Shown: piece after piece, positions 50,157 through 56,933 of the stretch
Layout of the letters: every line of letters begins with the position of its first letter
Numbering within the stretch: the stretch's first letter is position 1
Assembly (NCBI RefSeq): GCF_000772045.1
Contig: NZ_CP009754.1
Location: 558,001-622,000 of the forward strand
Origin: Streptomyces sp. CCM_MD2014
GTDB taxonomy: Bacteria > Actinomycetota > Actinomycetes > Streptomycetales > Streptomycetaceae
DNA: 64,000 nucleotides
Direction of reading: 5' to 3'
The notes under the pieces: generated by a model
What the model was told of the DNA's origin: nothing
The model's database searches: none
The model's input: only the letters and a program-made list of their open reading frames with translations
Program-made: the position numbers and the translations under genes

Positions 50157-50185
50157 GCGCGGGGTCGCTCGACGCGGCCCCGCGC
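50157..50185. terminator. Stem-loop between the protease gene and the serine-hydrolase gene
   Basis: GCGCGGGGTCGC (50157-50168) and GCGGCCCCGCGC (50174-50185) pair over 12 positions with one T-G wobble and a 5-base loop (TCGAC). It lies between two convergent genes. Confidence 0.7.
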
Positions 50186-50197
50186 CCACGCGTGTCG

Positions 50198-51292
50198 CTA
50201 TCCCTCCGCCAGGAGCGCGTAGGCGGTGGCGATGAACGGGTCACGGGCGCGGAACCGCCGGGTGCACACCGCGGCCAGCGCGGTGTCCGTGTCGGGCCGG
50301 AAGCCCAGGAACGCCTGCTGGCCCAGGGTGGCGCCACTGTGGAAGTACATCGGTCCGCCGTCGGTGGGGTGCCGGAACCAGCCCACGGTGTGCACGTGCC
50401 GGTGCCCGAGCCCCCGCCGCAGCACCGGCACCCGCACCGCCCGCAGGGCGCCCGCGGCAGGTGAGCGGGCCGGGTCGAGGTGGGCCTCGAGGAAGGTGAG
50501 CAGGTCGTTGGGGGTGGACCGGACGGCTCCGGCCGCCTGGAAGCCGCCCGCGTCGAAGGCCGGCACCGGGGTACGGCCGTCCTTGCGGTGGCCGACGGCG
50601 TCGGTCTCGGGCCCCTCCGCGCGCAGCGCCGTTCCGCTGAGGCCGAGGGCGCGCAGCACCTGCCCTGTGATCAGGTGGTCCCAGGGGGTGCCGGTGGCCG
50701 CGGCGACGGCGTGGCCGAGCACGGAGACGCCGTAGTTGGAGTAGTGCCAGCGGGTCCCGGGGCGGTGCCTGGGCGTGTGGTGCAGGAAGGTGTCGACCAG
50801 CCGCTCGGCGGAGTACCGGGCGTAGGGGTTGGTGCGCCAGGCGGGCAGGCCCCGGCGCAGGAAGTCGGCGGGCAGCGCGGGCAGTCCCGACGTGTGGGTG
50901 ATGAGGTGGGCGAGCGTGACGGGGTGCGGGCCGGGCCGCGTGCCGGGGTCCAGGCAGGTGGCGGCCGCCTCGCCGCCGGTGAGCACGCCGCGCCGGATCA
51001 GGCGGGTGAGCAGCAGTGCGGTGAAGGTCTTGGACGCCGACCCGGTCTCGTAGCGCAGGTCCTCGCGGGGGACGTCGGGGGGCGGGGCGGTGCCGCCGCT
51101 GTGCAGGGTGCGCCGACCGCGCCGGGAGACGGCGAAGACGACGTCCGGGGCGTCGCAGGCGTGCACGGCCTCGGTCAGCCGCTCGCGCAGGGCCGCGTCG
51201 TCGGCCGGGGCGGACTCCCTCGGGGTGTCGGCGTCCGGGGCGCGTTCGTCGGTGGCGGGGACGCCCGGCCAGGGCGTGCGACGGCCGGTCAC
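50198..51292 (-). CDS. Cytoplasmic SxxK serine hydrolase (beta-lactamase/PBP-like), last gene of the peptide operon
   Basis: The 364-residue protein has the class C/D,D-peptidase fold motifs: SxxK in GSASKT (S85, K88), YSN (Y184-N186) and HSG (H318-G320, in place of KTG). It has no signal peptide and no membrane segment, so it acts in the cytoplasm. The family includes D,D-peptidases, esterases and peptide-cyclising enzymes. The GTG start at 51292 lies in the preceding stop (GTGA). Here it could cut the leader from, or cyclise, the product of the 62-residue gene (inference from operon position). Confidence 0.8.
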   Translation of the reverse strand: MTGRRTPWPGVPATDERAPDADTPRESAPADDAALRERLTEAVHACDAPDVVFAVSRRGRRTLHSGGTAPPPDVPREDLRYETGSASKTFTALLLTRLIRRGVLTGGEAAATCLDPGTRPGPHPVTLAHLITHTSGLPALPADFLRRGLPAWRTNPYARYSAERLVDTFLHHTPRHRPGTRWHYSNYGVSVLGHAVAAATGTPWDHLITGQVLRALGLSGTALRAEGPETDAVGHRKDGRTPVPAFDAGGFQAAGAVRSTPNDLLTFLEAHLDPARSPAAGALRAVRVPVLRRGLGHRHVHTVGWFRHPTDGGPMYFHSGATLGQQAFLGFRPDTDTALAAVCTRRFRARDPFIATAYALLAEG

Positions 51293-52209
51293 GACGCGGA
51301 GTGCGCCAGCTCGGTGAGGGCGCGTGAGGTGGCCAGCAGGGAGGCGAAGGCGGCGACCAGGGTCGGGTGGTAGACCACGTCGAACACCGCGTCGGGCTCG
51401 CCCTCGGGCATCGTGCGTACGGCGGGCATGGCACCGTCGGGCTGCTGCGCGGCGGCGAAGCCCCGCCAGGCGGCCTCGTCGAGGGTGGGGCTGGGCAGGC
51501 AGGCGTCCACGACGAGGAGTTCGCCGAGCAGGTCCCAGCGTTCGAGGTCCAGCCAGTCGTCGATCCAGACCGGGAGCCAGGTGGCGAGGTAGCCGGCGAC
51601 GTCGGGCGGCAGCCCGTCGGGGTTCTCGCCCCAGTCGGTGAGGTGGAAGACGGTGTGCGTGATGTCGTACGCGGTGTGGCCCTCGACCGTCCACGGCTCG
51701 GGGGTGCCGGCCAGCCAGGTGGCGGCGACCAGTTCGGCCTCGGGCGGGCGTGCGGTCAGGCCGAAACGGCGCTGGAAGGCGGACAGGCCGAGGCGCCGGG
51801 TGGGGGTCACCGGCATGCGCGCCCAGCTGTCCAGCCGGTGGTTGAGGACCGTGGCGTTCTCGATCTCGGGCTGGCTGTATCCCAGTTCCCTGAACGGCAG
51901 GTAGACCTCGAAGGGGGCGGGCGAGAAGGGCTCGATGCGCTGGCCGCGCACCAGCATGCGGCCGCCGTCCAGGGTCTCGCGCCAGGTGTGGTCGAGCAGT
52001 TGGCGCGCGAGCTGGGCCTGCCGGGAACCGGCGACGCCCTCGCGGAAGAGCACCTTGCAGATGAGGGCGAGTTCGCCGATCGGCTTGAAGCGTTCCAGGA
52101 AGCCGATCTCCGGGTCCACGTCCGGCTCCAGGCGGAATCCGTCGCGGTGGGCCCACAGCCACTCCAGGGCACCGGCTCCGACGCGGTGGATCAGGCGGGT
52201 GTCCGTCAT
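51289..52209 (-). CDS. Conserved protein A of the peptide operon (THxVFHLTDWG family)
   Basis: The 306-residue soluble protein is a paralogue of the protein upstream. Its conserved segments are WLWAHRDGF (17-25), TWLAGTPEPWT (164-174), THTVFHLTDWG (184-194, with H185, H189, D192), LPVWIDDWLDL and FAAAQQPDGAMP (251-262), then VYHPTLVAAFA (279-289). The QxxxG stretch recalls the QW repeat of alpha/alpha-barrel enzymes. The paired His and Asp could bind a metal or act in catalysis. I recall a DUF6895-like label for such proteins but have no function. Start ATG 52209 inside the preceding stop. Confidence 0.75.
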   Translation of the reverse strand: MTDTRLIHRVGAGALEWLWAHRDGFRLEPDVDPEIGFLERFKPIGELALICKVLFREGVAGSRQAQLARQLLDHTWRETLDGGRMLVRGQRIEPFSPAPFEVYLPFRELGYSQPEIENATVLNHRLDSWARMPVTPTRRLGLSAFQRRFGLTARPPEAELVAATWLAGTPEPWTVEGHTAYDITHTVFHLTDWGENPDGLPPDVAGYLATWLPVWIDDWLDLERWDLLGELLVVDACLPSPTLDEAAWRGFAAAQQPDGAMPAVRTMPEGEPDAVFDVVYHPTLVAAFASLLATSRALTELAHSAS

Positions 52210-53213
52210 CCCGGCGCTCCTTGTCCGGCGTGCTGTCCTGTGCGGGGTGCGGGGTGCCGCACGTCCGGCGGTGGCGCCGTCGCCGCCGTGGTGAGGGCCG
52301 CCGCGAAGGCGGCCATGAGGGTGGAGTGGTAGCAGTCGGTGAAGTCGTAGGGGTCCGGTCCCGGGTCGGGCCCGGCGGCGTCCTGGGCGGCGCCCTCCTC
52401 GGGGATCGCGCCGGACGGGGTCTGTGCGGCGGCGACCCGCCGCCAGGCGTCCTCCAGGACGGCCGTCCCGCAGGGACGCGGCAGGCTCGCCGCGACCGCG
52501 AGCAGCTCGCAGCTCAGGTCGTACATCCGTGCGTCCAGGCAGGTGTCGAGCCAGGGCGGGAGCCAGTGCAGCAGGTAGTCCACCAGCTCCGCCGGCACGC
52601 CCCGGGCGGTGCGTCCCCAGTCGGTGAGGTGGAAGACGACGTGGGTGAGCGCGTAACCGGCCTGGCGTTCGAAGGTCCAGGGTTCCGGCAGGCCGCCCAG
52701 CCAGGTGCGGTCCAGCGCCTGCGGCACGCCCCCGTGCGGCCGGATGCCGCTGCGCCGCTCGGCCTCGAGCACGCCGAGGCGCCGGGTGGGGTACTGCTCG
52801 GTCAGCCGCCAGCCGCGGGTGCGGGCCACCACGGCGGCGGACGCCTCATAGCCGGGGTGGCGCAGTCCGGCCGAGGCGAAGGCCGCGTACACCTCCAGCG
52901 GGTAGGTGGCGAAGGGTTCCAGCGACTGCATGAGCGCGAAGAGTTCGCCCCGGTGGGTCTGCTGCCAGGCGAAGTCCAGCAGCTCGGACGCGCGGGCGTG
53001 CAGCGGGTCCCCGGGCGGGGTGCACCGGGACACGGACGCGCAGACCTGGGTCAGCTCGCCGAGGGGCTTCCACGTCCGGTTGACCTGGCCGTCGGCCGCC
53101 AGGGCGTCGTCGCCGAGCGCGAAGCGGTCGCGGTGGGCCCACACCCAGTCCAGTGCGGCCGCCTCGACCTCGCGGACGCGCACGTCGTGCGCGCTCGCGT
53201 CCCGGACGTTCAC
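52206..53213 (-). CDS. Conserved protein B of the peptide operon (paralogue of A)
   Basis: The 335-residue soluble protein shares order and motifs with protein A: WVWAHRDRF (23-31), TWLGGLPEPWT (170-180), THVVFHLTDWG (190-200), LPPWLDTCLD, RVAAAQTPSGAIP (259-271) and CYHSTLMAAFAAA (294-306). H191, H195, D198 and H296 align with the same residues in A. A Pro/Gly-rich C-terminal tail is unique to it. It starts at GTG 53213 within the TGA of the previous gene (GTGA). A and B may form a heterodimer that modifies the 62-residue peptide (inference). Confidence 0.75.
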   Translation of the reverse strand: MNVRDASAHDVRVREVEAAALDWVWAHRDRFALGDDALAADGQVNRTWKPLGELTQVCASVSRCTPPGDPLHARASELLDFAWQQTHRGELFALMQSLEPFATYPLEVYAAFASAGLRHPGYEASAAVVARTRGWRLTEQYPTRRLGVLEAERRSGIRPHGGVPQALDRTWLGGLPEPWTFERQAGYALTHVVFHLTDWGRTARGVPAELVDYLLHWLPPWLDTCLDARMYDLSCELLAVAASLPRPCGTAVLEDAWRRVAAAQTPSGAIPEEGAAQDAAGPDPGPDPYDFTDCYHSTLMAAFAAALTTAATAPPPDVRHPAPRTGQHAGQGAPG

Positions 53214-53917
53214 AGGAGGACTCCGGCGGGCATCAGACGCGCCGCTTCCAGTTGCAGGGCCACCCGCGGGTCGGAGCCGCCCATGAGGCGGACGAAGTCC
53301 AGCCCGGCCTCGAGGCCGAGGGTGTCGGGCACCCCGTCCAGCAGGGTGAGCCAGCGTCCGGCGCCTGCCGCCTGCTGCCAGTCGCGGCGGCGCACCGCCC
53401 GTACGAAACCGCGGGCGACGTCCACGGGCCGGGCGCGCGCCACGCGGGTCACGGCGCACTCCTCGCCGGGCAGCGCGAGCGGGGCCAGGACGGCGAGCTG
53501 GTGGGTCAGGAACTGCCAGGACGCGTCGTCGAGCCAGCGGGCGTCGGGTTCGGTGCCCGGCTCGTCGGCGAGCGGGCCGCCCAGGGCTCGCTCGGTCCGG
53601 CGCAGGGCGCGGGTCATGGCCCAGTGGCTCCACACGACGGTGGGTGCCGCGTCGTCGCGCGGCGGGTGGGCCGCCACGGCGTCCTTGAACACGGCGAGTT
53701 GCGCGGGCTCGGGCGGCACGCGCAGCAGGACGCTGGGCAGCAGGGTGTCGGCGCCCAGGACGCGTACGGCCGCACGTGCGACGCCTTCTCCGGCGCCGCC
53801 TCCCGTCAGGGTGCTCCCCGCTCGCACGTGGTCTCCGCTCCGAAGAGCGGAGACCACGTCGGAGGCGAGGTCAAGCACCGTTCCCTGCAGGAGGGCCGAT
53901 GTGCTCGACTGCTCCAT
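53210..53917 (-). CDS. Unrecognised 235-residue protein of the peptide operon
   Basis: The 235-residue soluble protein is alpha-helix-rich and Ala/Leu/Arg-rich. Landmarks are VVWSHWAMTRALRRTERALGG, WQFLTHQLAVLAPLALPGEE and LDFVRLMGGSDP. No catalytic motif is apparent and I do not recognise a family. The start is ATG 53917, 6 bases after GGGAG; an upstream in-frame start at 54016 falls inside the small-peptide gene. It lies 20 bases downstream of the small gene and its stop overlaps the next start. Confidence 0.65.
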   Translation of the reverse strand: MEQSSTSALLQGTVLDLASDVVSALRSGDHVRAGSTLTGGGAGEGVARAAVRVLGADTLLPSVLLRVPPEPAQLAVFKDAVAAHPPRDDAAPTVVWSHWAMTRALRRTERALGGPLADEPGTEPDARWLDDASWQFLTHQLAVLAPLALPGEECAVTRVARARPVDVARGFVRAVRRRDWQQAAGAGRWLTLLDGVPDTLGLEAGLDFVRLMGGSDPRVALQLEAARLMPAGVLL

Positions 53918-53937
53918 CTCGTTCTCCCGTCGGTCCG

Positions 53938-54126
53938 TCAGCCCTTCTTCGGGCGCGGGGTCGGCGGCGAGAGCAGGAGGTTGGTACCTCCGGACTGCAG
54001 GGCGAGCGCGGCGCACTCGCGGCTGTCGCGGAAGACTCCGTCGGGCTCGGCGGGGTCGAGAACCGCGTCGATGTCGATGTTCTCGGTGCGGGTGACTTCC
54101 TCGAGCACCTTGTCCTTGGAAGGCAT
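53938..54126 (-). CDS. 62-residue peptide gene, candidate RiPP precursor
   Basis: The peptide opens MPSKDKVLEEVTRTENIDID, is acidic to about residue 36, and then reads RECAALALQSGGTN, LLLSPP and a Lys/Arg-rich PRPKKG tail. It has one Cys (38) and several Ser/Thr. An acidic leader plus a hydrophobic, Gly/Ser-containing C-terminal half is the pattern of ribosomal peptide precursors. ATG 54126 follows AGGGAG at 8 bases; an alternative TTG at 54168 lacks one. There is no double-Gly or export motif. It is the first gene of a five-gene operon. Confidence 0.65.
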   Translation of the reverse strand: MPSKDKVLEEVTRTENIDIDAVLDPAEPDGVFRDSRECAALALQSGGTNLLLSPPTPRPKKG

Positions 54127-54160
54127 TTCACCATCTCCCTCTGGTAGCCAAATGGCCTTC

Positions 54161-54174
54161 ACACCCAAGGGTGT
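54161..54174. promoter_or_regulatory. Palindrome before the small-peptide gene
   Basis: ACACCC-AA-GGGTGT is a 6-base dyad located 35 bases before the peptide start codon, in a gap that is AT-rich for this genome. It could be the operator of the operon. Confidence 0.35.
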
Positions 54175-54224
54175 CCGGTAAGTCCCAGAACATGCCTTTC
54201 TTCACAAAATTCTCAGAAGGTCAC

Positions 54225-54872
54225 TCATTCAACGACGGGCACCCGCGCGAGGCGCCACACGTGGTCCTCGCGGAAGCCCTCGACACCCTCGGGCGAGACG
54301 CTCGGCCGTCGATCGGTCCGACGCGTCCTGACGCTCCACTCCCCCTCGGGCAGGGCGAGTTCGGCGAGAACGCCGTCCAGGGTGGGGAAGACCGCCTCGA
54401 AGGGCGGCTCGGTCTGCCAGGAGGGCCAGCCGGCGTGCATGACGACCAGCAGGGTGCCGCCCGGCGCCACGGCCCGGGCCGCGGCGCGCAGCACCCCCTG
54501 CTGGTCGAGCGCGACCGGAGACTGCAGGTAGTGGGCGCTCACCAGGTCGAAGGAGCCCTCCGGGAACGAGGGTCCCAGCTCGTGGCGTTCCCAGGCGACG
54601 CGGTCGCCGACTCCGGCCTCGGCGGCGTGCCCGGCCGCGCGTTCGAGGGCGGTGGCGGAGATGTCCACGCCAGTGACCCGCCAGCCCCGCGAGGCCAGCC
54701 ACACGGCGTCCGCGCCCTCTCCGCAGCCGAGGTCGAGCGCGGTGCCGGGGGCGAGGCCGGACGCCTCCTGGACCAGCAACTCGTTGGGGCGGCCGCTCCA
54801 GACGCGGCCGGTGTCGCGGTAGCGGGCTTCCCAGAACTCCGCGGCCGGGGCCGCGGCGGGGGTGTCGGTCAT
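54225..54872 (-). CDS. Class I SAM-dependent methyltransferase (small molecule type)
   Basis: The 215-residue enzyme has the class I motif LDLGCGEGADAVWLASRGW and DISATALERAAG. The opening FWEARYRDTG...WSGRPNE is typical of the tellurite-resistance/thiopurine-like methyltransferases. It starts at ATG 54872 after AGGAGG. It lies 98 bases upstream of the small-peptide gene in the same direction. A role in that operon is possible but the gap and separate motif suggest its own transcript. Confidence 0.82.
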   Translation of the reverse strand: MTDTPAAAPAAEFWEARYRDTGRVWSGRPNELLVQEASGLAPGTALDLGCGEGADAVWLASRGWRVTGVDISATALERAAGHAAEAGVGDRVAWERHELGPSFPEGSFDLVSAHYLQSPVALDQQGVLRAAARAVAPGGTLLVVMHAGWPSWQTEPPFEAVFPTLDGVLAELALPEGEWSVRTRRTDRRPSVSPEGVEGFREDHVWRLARVPVVE

Positions 54873-54898
54873 GGTTCCTCCTGAGCGGGCGGGGCCGT

Positions 54899-54939
54899 CT
54901 GCACGCGGGGCGCGTTTCGCTCGCGCGTCCCGTGTGCAG
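54899..54939. terminator. 16-bp stem-loop after the MscS-type gene
   Basis: The arm 54899-54914 (CTGCACGCGGGGCGCG) is complementary to 54924-54939 apart from two positions that pair as G-T, with a 9-base loop. It lies downstream of the MscS-type stop codon (55014) and upstream of the methyltransferase start. Pairing is best in a rightward transcript. Confidence 0.5.
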
Positions 54940-54972
54940 GCTGCCCCCGCCGGCCAGGGGGTGCCAAAGATG

Positions 54973-54989
54973 TTTGCCGGTCCGGCAAA
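54973..54989. promoter_or_regulatory. Perfect 17-bp palindrome
   Basis: TTTGCCGG-T-CCGGCAAA has 8-base arms around a single central base. It lies 25 bases beyond the MscS-type stop. With so small a centre it looks more like a protein-binding operator than a terminator. Confidence 0.45.
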
Positions 54990-55013
54990 TCCGGCGTCGG
55001 CGGGCCGTCCCCG

Positions 55014-56015
55014 TCAGCGCGTCAGCGCCTGCGGCTCGCCCTCGGGATCGTCGGTGCGCAGCCACACCGTCCGCCGCGGGAAGGGGATCTCGACGCCCGC
55101 GTCGTCCAGCGCCTCCTTGACCCGGCGGCGCAGCTCCCGGGTGACGCCCCACTGCTGGAGCGGCACGGTCTTGACGGCGAGGCGCACCAGCACCCCGTCG
55201 GCGTCCAGGGACTGCACGCCCCACACCGCGGGGTCCTCCAGCAGGACGTCCGCGAAGTCGGGGTCCTCGCGCAGCGCGCGGCCGGTGTCCTCCAGGACGC
55301 GATACACGGTGTCGAGGTTCGCCTCGTGGGCCACGGCGACGTCGAGGACGGCGCGGGCCCACTCCTGGCTGTCGTTGCGCACGCGCAGGATCTCGCCGTT
55401 GCGGATGTGCCACAGGCCGCCGTTGAGGTCGCGCACGTGGGTCAGGCGCAGGCCGACGTGCTCCACCTCGCCCACGGCCTCGCCGAGGTCGACGGAGTCG
55501 CCGACGCCGTACTGGTCCTCGACCATGATGAGCAGCCCGGACAGATAGTCGGCGACCAGGCTCTGGGCGCCGAAGCCGATGGCCAGGCCGACCACCCCGG
55601 CGCTGGCCAGCAGCGGGCCGAGGGCGATGCCGACCTGGTCGAGCACCATGGCGACGCCGACCATGAAGAGCACGATGGTCACGGCGCTGCTGAGCACCGA
55701 GCCGATCGTGCGGGCCCGCTGCTCGCGGCGCTGCCGGGCCCGGGACCGGTCGCGGTGCAGGACGGCGGCGCCGCGGGCCGGCCTGCGGGGGCGGCTCTGT
55801 CCGGCCTCGCCCGCCGACGGTTCCAGGACCCGCTGGACGACCCGGGTGATGGCCCGCTTGGCGACCGCGCGCAGCACGAGCAGGATCACGACGATGAGCG
55901 CGATGCGCAGGGGTATCCCGATCAGTGCCGCGGTGTGGTCGCCGATCCAGTCCGGCCACGAGGCCGCCAGGTGCGGGGTCGTGGCCGGTTCGGCGGGCGG
56001 GGAGGTGTGCGACAT
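55014..56015 (-). CDS. Mechanosensitive channel of the MscS family
   Basis: The 333-residue protein has a first helix (PLRIALIVVILLVLRAV), a basic loop and the MscS helices TIGSVLSSAVTIVLFMVGVAMVLDQVG and GLAIGFGAQSLVADYLSGLLI. The beta domain follows (EDQYGVGDSVDLGEAVGEV). The C-terminal domain ends with a beta-strand FPRRTVWLR. It would open under osmotic down-shock. ATG 56015 has a GGAG site at a longish distance. It is single and reverse-oriented. Confidence 0.92.
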   Translation of the reverse strand: MSHTSPPAEPATTPHLAASWPDWIGDHTAALIGIPLRIALIVVILLVLRAVAKRAITRVVQRVLEPSAGEAGQSRPRRPARGAAVLHRDRSRARQRREQRARTIGSVLSSAVTIVLFMVGVAMVLDQVGIALGPLLASAGVVGLAIGFGAQSLVADYLSGLLIMVEDQYGVGDSVDLGEAVGEVEHVGLRLTHVRDLNGGLWHIRNGEILRVRNDSQEWARAVLDVAVAHEANLDTVYRVLEDTGRALREDPDFADVLLEDPAVWGVQSLDADGVLVRLAVKTVPLQQWGVTRELRRRVKEALDDAGVEIPFPRRTVWLRTDDPEGEPQALTR

Positions 56016-56157
56016 CGGCTCGGCTGCTCCGTTCCTCGGGGACTACTCGTCTGCCGTCGGGGCCCCCTACCCGGGAAGCGCCCGAACATGACGGCTTTGG
56101 CCGGCGCGCACCTGGGCACCCGCGGGAAGTCGTCCCACAACGGAAGGGGCCCGCGGC

Positions 56158-56370
56158 GTGGTTACCGTTGCCGTCCTGCTACTGCCCGGACTGGGGCTGC
56201 TGTTGTTCGGCATGACGTGTCTGGAGGACCGGCTGTTCGGTGATCCGGCGCCGCGCCGGCACGCGCGGCATCGGCATCTGCGCCTGATCCCCGGCGGCCG
56301 GAGCCACCGCTCCCCGGGCCCGCGCCCGGAACCGGCGCGGGCGCACGCGTCCGAACGGGACGCCGCCTGA
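56158..56370 (+). CDS. Small membrane-anchored hypothetical protein (70 aa)
   Basis: The 70-residue product has an N-terminal hydrophobic segment (VAVLLLPGLGLLLFGMTCL, about 3-22) and a basic, His/Arg/Pro-rich cytoplasmic tail (RHARHRHLRLIPGGRSHRS). The start at GTG 56158 has GGAAGGGG about 11 bases before it. It is a plausible single-span membrane protein. I do not recognise a family. It is short, so it may be a chance frame. Confidence 0.5.
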   Translation: MVTVAVLLLPGLGLLLFGMTCLEDRLFGDPAPRRHARHRHLRLIPGGRSHRSPGPRPEPARAHASERDAA

Positions 56371-56472
56371 GCGCAGCGTTCCGCCGTCGGCCCGACCCCG
56401 CCGGGCGGGTCTGCGGCCGGCCGGGCCATGCTGTTCCGCAAGGAACGCACGCGGCGCGGGTGAGGAGAGCGG

Positions 56473-56895
56473 ATGGACACCGGGGAACGGCATGAGGTGG
56501 ACGAATTCGTCCGGTTCTGGCAGGAGCGCCGGATCTGCTTCCTGTCGACGCCACGGGCCGACGGGACGCCCCACCTGGTCCCGGTCGGGGTGACGTACGA
56601 CCACGCCACCCGCACGGCGCGGGTCATCACGAGCCGGGACACGACGAAGGCCCGCAACGCGCGGCGGGCCGCCGGAACGGTCGTCGCCGTGGGCCAGGTG
56701 GACGGCAGGCGCTGGTCCACGCTGGAGGGCGTCGCGTCGGTACGGGACGACGCCGCGGCGGTCCGCGACGCGGAGGCCCGGTACGCCGCCCGCTACCGGC
56801 AGCCCCGGGAGAACCCGGAGCGGGTCGTCATCGAGATCGCCGTACGGCGCTTCCTCGGCACGGTGCGGCCCCTGCCGGACCGCCCGGACGCCTGA
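56473..56895 (+). CDS. PPOX-class flavin/F420-dependent oxidoreductase-like protein
   Basis: The 140-residue protein matches the small split-barrel (PPOX) family that binds F420 or FMN. The opening RRICFLSTPRADGTPHLVPVGVTYDH carries the cofactor-side signature, followed by VITSRDTTKARNARRAAG. It likely acts in quinone, fatty-acid or small-molecule reduction. ATG 56473 follows GAGGAGAG. A convergent terminator separates it from the MMPL gene. Confidence 0.85.
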   Translation: MDTGERHEVDEFVRFWQERRICFLSTPRADGTPHLVPVGVTYDHATRTARVITSRDTTKARNARRAAGTVVAVGQVDGRRWSTLEGVASVRDDAAAVRDAEARYAARYRQPRENPERVVIEIAVRRFLGTVRPLPDRPDA

Positions 56896-56904
56896 GGCGT
56901 GCGG

Positions 56905-56933
56905 CCGGGCAGGGGCCGCTCACCCCTGCCCGG
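56905..56933. terminator. Perfect 11-bp stem-loop overlapping the MMPL gene end
   Basis: CCGGGCAGGGG (56905-56915) and CCCCTGCCCGG (56923-56933) are exact complements around CCGCTCA. It terminates the PPOX transcript and overlaps the last codons of the reverse MMPL gene. Confidence 0.75.

Noticed and set aside
54126..54168. Longer 76-residue version of the small peptide from TTG 54168
   Set aside because: There is no ribosome site before the TTG, while AGGGAG lies at an ideal distance from ATG 54126.
54225..54872. Methyltransferase as part of the peptide-modification operon
   Set aside because: It is in the same direction but separated by 98 AT-rich bases with a dyad, so I treat it as a neighbour; a link cannot be excluded.
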